A stretch of 64,000 nt of DNA from Geothrix fuzhouensis (GTDB lineage: Bacteria > Acidobacteriota > Holophagae > Holophagales > Holophagaceae): NCBI RefSeq assembly GCF_024609325.1, contig NZ_JANHMQ010000002.1, forward strand, positions 434,001 to 498,000. The letters are read 5' to 3'. Of the stretch, positions 1-7,348 are shown in pieces; position 1 is the stretch's first letter, and the number at the start of each line of letters is the position of its first letter. The position numbers and the translations under genes were made by a program. The notes below the pieces were generated by a model, which was given only the letters and a program-made list of their open reading frames with translations, was not told the DNA's origin and made no database searches.

Positions 1-205
1 CGGGGGATGGGAGGATGGTTCCGTCCAGCCTAAGTCGCTTTCAATGAACAATCCATTCCGCAGCATTCCTGGGCGATCCAAGGAGCCGTAACGGGATAAC
101 CAGGAAATACGCTGGTCATCCCGAAACACCCCCTAATCCATTCCCCGCAACGCTCGTAACAATCAACATCCTGGAGAATGCCGTGACCGTCATCTGGAGG
201 CTCTG
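1..205. other. Intergenic upstream region, no gene seen
   Basis: No coding frame with recognisable content was found in the first 205 bases. The only functional signal is the purine-rich CTGGAGG at 194-200, which is well placed to serve as the ribosome binding site of the TTG-initiated ABC gene that follows. Whether a gene upstream of the window reads into this stretch cannot be told. Confidence 0.5.
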
Positions 206-1222
206 TTGATCGCCTTCGAGAACTTGGAAGTGCGCTATGCCGCCACCGCGGCGCCCGCCCTGAAGGGCCTGACCCTGACCTTGGACCGCGGCATCGTGGG
301 TCTGCTGGGCCCCAACGGCGCTGGCAAGTCCACCCTGCTGAAGGCCCTGCTGGGCCTGTTGCAGCCGTCCGGTGGCGGCGGCACGGTGCTGGGGGTGCCC
401 CTGGGAGCGCCCGAGGCCGCGAAGCTGCGGTCCCGCATCGGCTACATGCCGGAGTACGACGCCCTCATCGAAGATGCCTCCGCCTACGAACAGGTGGCCT
501 TCTGGGGCGAGCTGAGCGGCCTGGCCCCGGAAGCGGCCCGGGATCGCGCCCACGAGGTGCTGTATTTTGTGGGGCTCGACGAAGCCCGCTACCGCCCCGT
601 CAGCGGCTATTCGACGGGCATGCGCCAGCGGGTGAAGCTGGCCCAGGCGCTGGTGCACAGCCCCGAACTGATCTTCCTGGACGAACCCACCAACGGCCTC
701 GATCCCGACGGCCGCCGCCGCATGCTCGATCTGGTGCTGCGCGTCCACGCGGAGCTGGGCACGGGCGTCATCCTGGCCTCGCATCTGCTGGGCGACGTGG
801 AGCGCGTGGCGGACCAGCTGGTGATCCTCGATCAGGGTCAGATCAAGGCGGCGGGCTCCATGGCGGGGCTGCGCAGGGCCCTCGCGAAGCGCGTGGAGCT
901 GCGATTCCTTGATCCGCTTGATGCGGCCCAGGAGGCCGCCCTGGTGGACCTGGGCACCGTGCTGGAAGCCCGCAACGGCCTCTACGATCTGGAACTGATC
1001 GAAGCCGATCCCGTGGCCACCTTCCGCTGGGCCGAAGGCCACGGCGCCACCCTGGTGCAGCTCACCCCCCGCCATGACCGCCTGGACGAAGTGCTCTTGA
1101 GAGCTCTGCATCCTGATGCTGTCCAGGGGATCGGCCTGCGGCCTACGCCCCCGGAACTCCCGACTTCAAATCAGGCGCAGCCTGATTTGAAGTCCTCTGC
1201 CGCGACCAACGGAGGGCGTTGA
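206..1222 (+). CDS. ABC transporter ATP-binding protein (ABC-2 type)
   Basis: This is the cytoplasmic ATPase of an ABC-2 type transporter, 338 residues. It shows a Walker A loop GPNGAGKST near residue 35, a non-canonical signature STGMRQR in place of LSGGQ, and Walker B LIFLDEPTNGLDP followed by the switch histidine in LASHLLG. Translation most likely begins at the TTG at 206, six bases after CTGGAGG. The next gene, a permease, starts one base after the stop, so the two are surely co-translated. The C-terminal tail after about residue 310 is longer than usual for the family and contains an in-frame palindrome (1162-1194). The substrate cannot be told from sequence. Confidence 0.9.
   Translation: MIAFENLEVRYAATAAPALKGLTLTLDRGIVGLLGPNGAGKSTLLKALLGLLQPSGGGGTVLGVPLGAPEAAKLRSRIGYMPEYDALIEDASAYEQVAFWGELSGLAPEAARDRAHEVLYFVGLDEARYRPVSGYSTGMRQRVKLAQALVHSPELIFLDEPTNGLDPDGRRRMLDLVLRVHAELGTGVILASHLLGDVERVADQLVILDQGQIKAAGSMAGLRRALAKRVELRFLDPLDAAQEAALVDLGTVLEARNGLYDLELIEADPVATFRWAEGHGATLVQLTPRHDRLDEVLLRALHPDAVQGIGLRPTPPELPTSNQAQPDLKSSAATNGGR
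1162..1194. repeat. Perfect 15-bp inverted repeat inserted in frame in a coding sequence
   Basis: Arms 1162-1176 (GACTTCAAATCAGGC) and 1180-1194 are exact reverse complements with a three-base GCA loop. The element is 33 bases, exactly eleven codons, and lies in the non-conserved C-terminal tail of the first ABC ATPase. It is more AT-rich than the surrounding gene. It looks like a small palindromic repeat that inserted without shifting the frame, though a transcript hairpin that modulates expression of the downstream permease is an alternative. Confidence 0.75.
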
Positions 1223-1223
1223 G

Positions 1224-2084
1224 ATGCCCATCTACGCGCCCACCCTCCCTCCCGCGCCGGATCTCGGCCACGGTCATCCCCCGGCCCTGGTGCTGATCCG
1301 CTTCGACCTCGCCCGGCTCTGGCGCCAGAAGATCGGCCGTTTCTTCGGCTTCGCCTTCCTCATGCTGCTGCTCTGGAAGGTGGCCCGGATCTATGTGGAC
1401 CATCTGCTGCAGACCAACCAGACCTTCAAGCCCATGCAGGATTTCGCGAAGACCATCCTCACCCAGGGCGCGGACTTCCAGGCGGATCTGCTGAACCCCG
1501 CCAGCTACCTGCTCTGGTTCCTGGTGGCGCTGGTGGGCGGCGGCCTGGTGGCGCGGGACACGCTCTACCGCGTGCGGCCCCTGATGTACGCCCATCCCGT
1601 GGCGCCCAGGGATTACCTGCTCGCCAAGCTGGGCTTCGCCTCGGCCCTGCCCTTCGCCATCCTCCTGCCTTTCGCCTTGCTGCCCTGGCTGCTGTCCCTG
1701 ATCCTTGCCGGCGCGAGCGGCCCGGTGTGGGTGACGGCGCCCCTGCGGCTGCTCCCTGCCATGGCCATCAGTTCGGCGCTGATGGGCTCGCTGGCCGTGG
1801 GGGCTTCCAGCATGGCCGCCACGCCCCGGGCCGGCATCGGCTGGGTGCTGGGCCTGGTGCTGGGCGCCGCCACTCTGGCCTCCATGATCCAGGGCCTGAC
1901 CGGTTTCTCGCCCATCCAGGCTCTCAACCCGATTCTGCTGGCGGAGACTTGGCCCCAGCTCTTCGTGGGCGTGGACCATCCCCTGCTGGGCTGGGGCCCC
2001 GCGCTTCTCGGCACGGCCTTCCACCTCGGGCTGTGGACCTTCGTGGCCGCCAAGCGGACCATGCCTTCCGAGGCGGTGATCTGA
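1224..2084 (+). CDS. ABC-2 type transporter permease
   Basis: A 286-residue membrane protein with about six hydrophobic segments, the first around residues 41-56 (FFGFAFLMLLLW) and the others between about residue 90 and the end. It carries no ATPase motif and is the expected membrane partner of the ATPase just upstream. A GGAGGG ribosome binding site sits at the end of that upstream gene. Its stop codon overlaps the start of the next ATPase gene (ATGATGA), so the four genes from 206 to 3786 form one translationally coupled operon. Family assignment rests on topology and context more than on motifs. Confidence 0.8.
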   Translation: MPIYAPTLPPAPDLGHGHPPALVLIRFDLARLWRQKIGRFFGFAFLMLLLWKVARIYVDHLLQTNQTFKPMQDFAKTILTQGADFQADLLNPASYLLWFLVALVGGGLVARDTLYRVRPLMYAHPVAPRDYLLAKLGFASALPFAILLPFALLPWLLSLILAGASGPVWVTAPLRLLPAMAISSALMGSLAVGASSMAATPRAGIGWVLGLVLGAATLASMIQGLTGFSPIQALNPILLAETWPQLFVGVDHPLLGWGPALLGTAFHLGLWTFVAAKRTMPSEAVI

Positions 2085-3004
2085 TGATGACGCTCGACCG
2101 CGCCTCCCTCCGCTATGGCCCCATCCTGGGCCTCAGCCCCACCACCTTCGAGCTGCCGGATGGCGGCGGCATCACGGGCCTGCTCGGGCCCAACGGCGCG
2201 GGCAAGTCCTCGCTGCTGCAGCTGCTCTCGGGCCTGCTGCCGCCTTCCGGCGGTGAGGTGAAGGTCTTCGGTGAGGCTCCGTTCCGCAACCCGGCGGTGC
2301 TGTCGCGCCTGGGTCTGGTGCCGGAGGGCGATCGCCTGCCCACGGGCCTCCGCGCGGACCGATGGCTGCGCATGATGGGCGAACTCTCCGGGCTGTCGGG
2401 GGACGGCTTGAAGGCTGCGGTCGTCCGGTCCCTCGCCACCGTGGGCATGAGCGATCGCGCCCACCTCACCTTCGCGCGCATGTCCAAGGGCATGCGCCAG
2501 CGCATCCGCCTGGCCCAGGCGCTGCTGCACGAGCCGGAACTGCTCATCCTGGACGAACCCTTCAATGGCCTGGATCCCGAGGCCCGGCTGATCCTCATGG
2601 CCCTCCTGCGCGACCTGGCCGCCAAGGGCACGCGCATCCTGGTGTCGAGCCACATCCTCGGCGAGATCGCCCAGCTCACGGACCGCATCCTCCTGCTGTT
2701 CCGTGGCCGCCTGCTGGCCGAGGGCACGGTCACCGAGATCCGCCAGCTGCTGGACCGCCATCCGGTGGAGCTGCGCCTCACGGGCGAGGCCCAGGAGCTG
2801 GCCCGCTGGGCCGTGGAGCAGCCAGAACTGGCGGCCCTGCGCATGGAGGAGGACACCGTGGTGATCTCGGTGCGCTCGCCCCGGGACATTCTGCCTCGCC
2901 TCCAGAAGGCCGCGGCGGAGGGCGGCATCCCGCTGCGGGCGATGGACCCTCTGGATCTCAACCTGGACGCCGTTTTCCAGTACTTAACGAAGGACCACGC
3001 ATGA
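2084..3004 (+). CDS. ABC transporter ATP-binding protein (second of the operon)
   Basis: A 306-residue ABC ATPase with Walker A GPNGAGKSS, signature SKGMRQR, Walker B LLILDEPFNGLDP and switch histidine in SSHILGE. The start is the ATG at 2084, overlapping the previous stop; a second in-frame ATG follows directly at 2087. The frame stays open further upstream, but that part only mirrors the permease gene and has no homology features. The C-terminal third (from about residue 215) is a degenerate regulatory extension seen in many ABC-2 ATPases. It overlaps the next permease by four bases (ATGA). It probably pairs with that permease, or the four products form a mixed complex. Confidence 0.9.
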   Translation: MMTLDRASLRYGPILGLSPTTFELPDGGGITGLLGPNGAGKSSLLQLLSGLLPPSGGEVKVFGEAPFRNPAVLSRLGLVPEGDRLPTGLRADRWLRMMGELSGLSGDGLKAAVVRSLATVGMSDRAHLTFARMSKGMRQRIRLAQALLHEPELLILDEPFNGLDPEARLILMALLRDLAAKGTRILVSSHILGEIAQLTDRILLLFRGRLLAEGTVTEIRQLLDRHPVELRLTGEAQELARWAVEQPELAALRMEEDTVVISVRSPRDILPRLQKAAAEGGIPLRAMDPLDLNLDAVFQYLTKDHA

Positions 3005-3786
3005 ACGCGGTTCCCTCTCCCCTGACGACGATCCGCGCCACGGCGCGGGGCTACGCGCCCCGCGTGCTCCAGGGCCGCGGCTGGGTGCTGGCGGCCCTGG
3101 TCATGGCGCCGGTGGGCCTCAGCATCCTCATCTTCACCATCAGCCGGATGCGGGGCCTCGATACGAACCCCGGAGAGGCGCTCCGCATCTTCCACGAAGG
3201 ACTGGTGAAGATGATGCTGCCCATCATGGCCCTGGTCGCGGCCCCTGCGGGCATCCGCGAGGACCTGGAGCAGCGCACCCTGCCCCTGCTGCTGGTGCGT
3301 CCCGCCCCCGCCTGGGCCCTGCCCCTGGGCAAGGGCCTGCCCTGGTTCGCCTGGGGCGCCGGCTGGCTCATCCTCGGGGCCTTGGGCCTCCAGGTGGTGG
3401 GCGGCGATCCGGCGCTGCTGCCGGGCCGCACCCTCGCGCTGGTGGGAGCCTGGTGGGGAGAGCTGGCCTTCATGACCCTGATGGGCCTGGTCTTCAAGCG
3501 GGGCACGCTCTGGGGCGCTCTGTACTTCTTCCTGTGGGAGCCGCTGGTGCGGATCTTCCCGCCTTTCCTCCAGCGCCTCACCTTCACCCACCACATTGAA
3601 AGCCTCGCCGGCAGCCGGGCGGCCCAGGTGCAGGCCAACCAGCTGCTGGCCCAGGAGCAGGTGACGACCCACCCGGCCCTCGCCCTCCTCGCCCTCCTCG
3701 TCTTCGGGGCCCTCTGCTGGGCCCTCGCCGGCTGGAAGCTCCAGCGCACGCCCATCGGGCTGGCCGGAAGCGAAGCAGAGGGGTAG
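3001..3786 (+). CDS. ABC-2 type transporter permease (second of the operon)
   Basis: A 261-residue protein with about six predicted membrane spans, the first at about residues 26-46 (GWVLAALVMAPVGLSILIF). The ATG at 3001 overlaps the stop of the ATPase gene, so coupling is expected. An amphipathic or periplasmic stretch between about residues 190 and 225 precedes the last span. As in the first pair, nothing in the sequence shows the substrate; exporters of this alternating ATPase-permease-ATPase-permease form are often found for lipids, drugs or in gliding and cell-envelope systems. Confidence 0.8.
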   Translation: MNAVPSPLTTIRATARGYAPRVLQGRGWVLAALVMAPVGLSILIFTISRMRGLDTNPGEALRIFHEGLVKMMLPIMALVAAPAGIREDLEQRTLPLLLVRPAPAWALPLGKGLPWFAWGAGWLILGALGLQVVGGDPALLPGRTLALVGAWWGELAFMTLMGLVFKRGTLWGALYFFLWEPLVRIFPPFLQRLTFTHHIESLAGSRAAQVQANQLLAQEQVTTHPALALLALLVFGALCWALAGWKLQRTPIGLAGSEAEG

Positions 3787-3799
3787 CGCTCCCCCCCTG

Positions 3800-3811
3800 T
3801 AAACTGGAGGG
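3800..3811 (+). promoter_or_regulatory. Candidate leaderless -10 box of the M16 peptidase gene
   Basis: TAAACT at 3800-3805 is followed by exactly six bases (GGAGGG) and the ATG at 3812. With the usual 6-7 base distance from the -10 box, transcription would begin at the start codon. GGAGG directly touching the ATG is too close to act as a Shine-Dalgarno sequence. No clear -35 box is visible. Confidence 0.5.
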
Positions 3812-5080
3812 ATGACCGAACTCCTCCGCACCCTCACCCCCGAAGGCACCGAGATCCTGATCGAACCCATCTCCCACGTGCGGAGCTGCGCGGTGGGGTT
3901 CTGGGTGCGGCGGGGGTCACGGCATGAGGGACCGGCCGAAGAGGGCCTGGCCCACTTCCTGGAGCACACGGTCTTCAAGGGCACGGAGGCCTACCCCACG
4001 CCCGATGAACTGGCTGCGGCCACGGACCGCCTGGGCGGCCATGTGGATGCCTTCACCGGCAAGGAAGTCGCCTGCTTCTATGGCAAGGTGCTGGCGGATC
4101 AGCTGCCGGAGCTGGTGCACCTGCTGGGGGAACTGGTCACGGCGCCGCGCTTTGATGCGGAAGAGCTGGTCCGGGAAAGGAACGTCATCCTGGAGGAAAT
4201 CGCGCAAAGCGAAGACCAGGCGGACGACTGGGTGAGCGAGCTCTTCTATGGGGGCTTCTGGGAAGGCACGCCCCTGGCGCATCCCATCCTGGGTCTCCGT
4301 GACCAGGTGTCGACCTACGGCCCGGCGGAGGCCCGGGCCTTCTTCGACCACACCTACCGGGCGCCAAACCTGGTGGTGGCGGCCGCTGGTGCCATCGAGA
4401 CTGGCCCGTTCATGGATCTGTTGAAACCCATCCTGGACCGCCTCCCCAAGGGAACCGACCATGCGCCCACTCCCCCGGCCCGCACCCGACCCTTCGTGCT
4501 GAACGTGCCCCGGAAGGATCTCCAACAGGCGAACCTCGTCATGGGCTTTCCCGCACCGGACCACCGTTCGTCGGATCGTGCCGCTGCCCATCTGCTAAGC
4601 CACGTGCTGGGTGGCGGCATGGCTTCCCGCCTGTTCATGGAGCTGCGGGAGCGCCGGGGACTTTGCTATCAGGTGGGCAGCTACCTGAGCCCGTACGCCG
4701 ATACCGGCGCGCTTCAGATCAGCGCCAGTTGCGCCCCGGCCCAGCTTCGCGAGCTGGTGCAGCGCACCATGATCGAGTGCGCCCGGATCCGCGAGGCGGG
4801 GGTGCAGGCCGACGAGCTGGACCGCGCCAAGCTGCAGGCCCGCACCAGCCTCGTGTTCAGCCAGGAGAGCAGCAGCAGCCGCATGTTCAACCTGGCCCAC
4901 CAGGCCATCCATCAGGGCGAGCTGCGCAGCCTCGACCAGCAGATGGCCGAGATCGAGGCCGTCACGGCCGGTGATCTGCTCCGCGTGGCCCAGGACCTCC
5001 TCGACCCCGCCCAGCTGGGCCTCAGCGCCCTCGGCACCCGCCGGGGCGCGGAAATCCGCCCGAGGGACCTGGTGGCCTGA
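3812..5080 (+). CDS. M16 family zinc metallopeptidase (processing-peptidase-like)
   Basis: A 422-residue single-unit M16B peptidase. The inverted zinc motif HFLEH lies at about residues 47-51 and the third zinc ligand is the glutamate in VILEEIAQSEDQ at about residue 127. The second, inactive-type half follows from about residue 210, with the conserved SHVLGGGMASRLFMELRE stretch typical of the family. Length is normal for bacterial homologues of the mitochondrial processing peptidase. No signal peptide is visible, so it is probably cytoplasmic. It lies 25 bases after the ABC operon but has its own candidate leaderless promoter, so a shared role with the transporters is not implied. Confidence 0.95.
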   Translation: MTELLRTLTPEGTEILIEPISHVRSCAVGFWVRRGSRHEGPAEEGLAHFLEHTVFKGTEAYPTPDELAAATDRLGGHVDAFTGKEVACFYGKVLADQLPELVHLLGELVTAPRFDAEELVRERNVILEEIAQSEDQADDWVSELFYGGFWEGTPLAHPILGLRDQVSTYGPAEARAFFDHTYRAPNLVVAAAGAIETGPFMDLLKPILDRLPKGTDHAPTPPARTRPFVLNVPRKDLQQANLVMGFPAPDHRSSDRAAAHLLSHVLGGGMASRLFMELRERRGLCYQVGSYLSPYADTGALQISASCAPAQLRELVQRTMIECARIREAGVQADELDRAKLQARTSLVFSQESSSSRMFNLAHQAIHQGELRSLDQQMAEIEAVTAGDLLRVAQDLLDPAQLGLSALGTRRGAEIRPRDLVA

Positions 5081-5084
5081 TCCG

Positions 5085-6614
5085 TCAGGACCGATTCCTG
5101 ATGGCGAAAAGCAGCATCGCCAGGCCGAACAGGCATCCCCAGGCGAAGGCGTCACCGATGCGCGAGTACACGGTGCGGACGCCGCGCGTGGGCACGTAGG
5201 CCGTCATCTCCCGGTCAGGCGAGCCGAAGTCGTCCATCTGTGCCAGTGCGCGCCCTTGATAATCCACGGCCATCGACAGGCCGCTGCGAGTCTGGCGCAC
5301 GAGGTTGAAGCCCTGCTCCACCGCCCGGAAGGTGGCCATGTGCGTATGCCAGGGATCGATGTCCCGCCAGTCGTTGGATGGCGCAAGCAGGACATCCGTA
5401 CCTAGCCTTCCCGCCTGGGCCAGCAGTTGCGGGAAATCCAGATCGAAACAGATGGCCGAACCCAGGCGCCCATGCGGAGTCAGCACCGTTTTGATGTTGC
5501 CATCGAGCTGGCTTGTCAGGTTCTTCTCATCCCCGGGCACCGGGCGCGCCTTCCAGTACTCGTACGCGATCCGCCCATCCGGCGCGATGAGCACGAGCTT
5601 GTTCTCGAGCGGCTTCCGGGCCCCTCGCTGCCATGCGCCCAGTGCGAGCCCGAGGTAGATCTGTTTACGACTCGCCAACTGTTGAGCCTGGGCGATCAGC
5701 GCCGGTTCGTCTTCCTTGAAGACATCCCCTGCGGTCTCATTCCAGAAGATGATGTTTGCGCCGGCATCAGCCGCGCGTGAGGTTCGTGCCAGCAGATCGT
5801 CGGTGCCTGTACGCCCGTTGTCACGCAGCAGGCCCACTTCCACATCCGTCAACGGCTGATTCCGCAGGAGGCGTCTCTCCAGATCTTTGGACGGTGCGCT
5901 GCCGACGTCGCGGCGGTTCATCGATGCCACTCTCACGGTTGGTGCATCCGGAGGGAAGAACGCCACGCGGATGCCGCCGCCCATGAGCACAGCAGCAAGC
6001 GTCGCCGCGAACAGGGCCACCGGCTTGCGAGCCCTACGCCAACTCCGGCCGTGCGCCCAGGCCAGGTTCATCGCGGAAGCGAACCATCCCATGAGGAAGG
6101 TGACCCCGGCCAGCCCGGTGACAGACACAAGCTGCATCAGCGGCAAGTCGCTGAACTGTGAGTAGGCCATCGCACCCCAACTGCCGTACGGCGAGGCGAG
6201 GGTCATGAGGTATTCCGTTCCGGCCCAGGCCGCTGGGAACACCAGCGTGGCCCATGCGGCAGGAAGTTTGGGCGTCAGTGCGCGGTCCACCAGATAGGGC
6301 ACGAGCAAGGCCAGCGAGTACGTTGCCGCGACCGCGATGAGAATGGGCCTCGGCGCGGGGACCATTCCGCGAAACTGGAACAGCCATGAGATAAACAGCA
6401 TCGAGAAGGCGGCCGGCAGACGCACCCGGGCGCGTCCTCCACGTGTGAAGCGCAACAAAAAGAAAGGTGCGAGCCATGCGGCCAGCGGCACGGAATTGCG
6501 GCCGTTCGCGATCAGCAGCAACGCCCCAGCCGTGGCTGGCAGCAGCCAGGCGCGCGACCCCATGCCTGCTGTTTCCGCCATCCTATGTTCGGGCCCTGGT
6601 ACGGGAGATCCCAT
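5085..6614 (-). CDS. Divergent apolipoprotein N-acyltransferase-like carbon-nitrogen hydrolase
   Basis: A 509-residue protein with about six N-terminal membrane spans, a nitrilase-fold domain (about residues 225-475) and a last C-terminal span, which is the architecture of Lnt. The Glu-Lys-Cys triad is present in WNETAG, YWKARPVP and SAICFDLDFP. Two Lnt features differ: the loop that is VPFGE in Lnt reads VPGDE here, and the residues after the catalytic Cys are Phe-Asp rather than Tyr-Glu. It may therefore acylate another substrate or act as an amidase. The start at 6614 has a good GGAAGGAG site six bases upstream and overlaps the 3' end of the tetR gene by 32 bases, so both belong to one transcript. 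Confidence 0.8.
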   Translation of the reverse strand: MGSPVPGPEHRMAETAGMGSRAWLLPATAGALLLIANGRNSVPLAAWLAPFFLLRFTRGGRARVRLPAAFSMLFISWLFQFRGMVPAPRPILIAVAATYSLALLVPYLVDRALTPKLPAAWATLVFPAAWAGTEYLMTLASPYGSWGAMAYSQFSDLPLMQLVSVTGLAGVTFLMGWFASAMNLAWAHGRSWRRARKPVALFAATLAAVLMGGGIRVAFFPPDAPTVRVASMNRRDVGSAPSKDLERRLLRNQPLTDVEVGLLRDNGRTGTDDLLARTSRAADAGANIIFWNETAGDVFKEDEPALIAQAQQLASRKQIYLGLALGAWQRGARKPLENKLVLIAPDGRIAYEYWKARPVPGDEKNLTSQLDGNIKTVLTPHGRLGSAICFDLDFPQLLAQAGRLGTDVLLAPSNDWRDIDPWHTHMATFRAVEQGFNLVRQTRSGLSMAVDYQGRALAQMDDFGSPDREMTAYVPTRGVRTVYSRIGDAFAWGCLFGLAMLLFAIRNRS

Positions 6615-7242
6615 GGCGCGCTCCTTCCGTTTGGGTTGCAGCAGGGCGTGCGATGCCGGCTGTCGCGGTCTCGATCAGGCCATCGATCAAGTTGTCCTGT
6701 ACGACCCAGGGGAACGCCGGCCTCGCGATTAGCAGCGCCGTCAGTCCATGGATGCAGGACCAAATCACCTGGCTTGTCATCTCCAGGTCCATTTCCGGCA
6801 GCAAGCCAGCCTCGACGCACGTCCTCAGCCCTTGCACCAGTTCATCGAAAGCCGGGTGAGGCTTGTAGGGGCGCTCACCGGTGTCGGGCGGTGGAAGCAT
6901 GAATGCGCACTGGTAGTGGTTCGGATTCCGCAGCCCGAACTCGATGTACGCTCGCAGTTTCATCTTCAGGTGGCGGACGGGATCCCCCTCGTCCGGGATG
7001 GCGCGCAGCGTCTTCAGCAGATCTGCGAAGCTTTCTTCGACAACGCCGCGCAGCAGTTCGTCCTTGTCCCGAAAGTAGAGATAGAGCGTGCCGGGCGAGC
7101 ACTCCAATTCAGCCGCCAGCTTGCGCATCGAGAGTTGCTCGTAGCCTTTGTCGGCGAAAGCCCTGCTCGCCGCCTCCAGGATCGCGCGGCGGAGGTGGAG
7201 TCGCTGTTGGTTGCGTCGGGAAGGAGAGGTCATAATGAACAC
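6583..7242 (-). CDS. TetR family transcriptional regulator (WHG-type C-terminal domain)
   Basis: About 219 residues. The N-terminal helix-turn-helix (residues about 15-62) includes SRAFADKGYEQLSMRKLAAE and CSPGTLYLYFRDKDEL, typical TetR signatures. The rest resembles the WHG ligand-binding family, with HYQCAFML near residue 113. The start is uncertain: a GTG at 7242 or the ATG three codons later at 7233; neither has a Shine-Dalgarno sequence and the predicted transcription start lies at or next to them. It is followed by, and overlaps, the Lnt-like gene. The promoter holds two copies of an operator-like repeat, so autorepression and control of the downstream membrane enzyme are likely. Confidence 0.9.
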   Translation of the reverse strand: MFIMTSPSRRNQQRLHLRRAILEAASRAFADKGYEQLSMRKLAAELECSPGTLYLYFRDKDELLRGVVEESFADLLKTLRAIPDEGDPVRHLKMKLRAYIEFGLRNPNHYQCAFMLPPPDTGERPYKPHPAFDELVQGLRTCVEAGLLPEMDLEMTSQVIWSCIHGLTALLIARPAFPWVVQDNLIDGLIETATAGIARPAATQTEGARHGISRTRART

Positions 7243-7275
7243 TGTTCAATATAATGGACACTGTTCATTTATCAA
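7237..7275 (-). promoter_or_regulatory. tetR promoter with twin operator repeats
   Basis: On the minus strand a -35 box TTGATA (7270-7275), a 16-base spacer and a -10 box TATATT (7248-7253) make a near-consensus promoter. Two near-palindromic copies of RRACACTGTTC (7237-7247 GAACACTGTTC and 7256-7266 GGACACTGTTC) lie 19 bases apart, about two helical turns: one inside the spacer and one at the transcription start. This placement is what an autorepressing TetR protein would need. Confidence 0.7.
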
Positions 7276-7348
7276 GAATTGGCCGACAAATAAATGAAAT
7301 CCCAAAAGACATGAATGGACAGGAGGTGGGGGAAAGACGCCTCCGAAC

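Noticed and set aside
3806-3811. GGAGG before the M16 gene (and at 11135-11139 before rlmN) as Shine-Dalgarno sites
   Set aside because: They end zero to one base before the ATG, too close for ribosome binding; a leaderless start explains the layout better.
206-5080. ABC exporters plus M16 peptidase as a peptide maturation and export system
   Set aside because: No small precursor peptide gene or peptidase-containing exporter is present, the M16 gene has its own candidate promoter, and the ABC-2 type does not imply peptide cargo.
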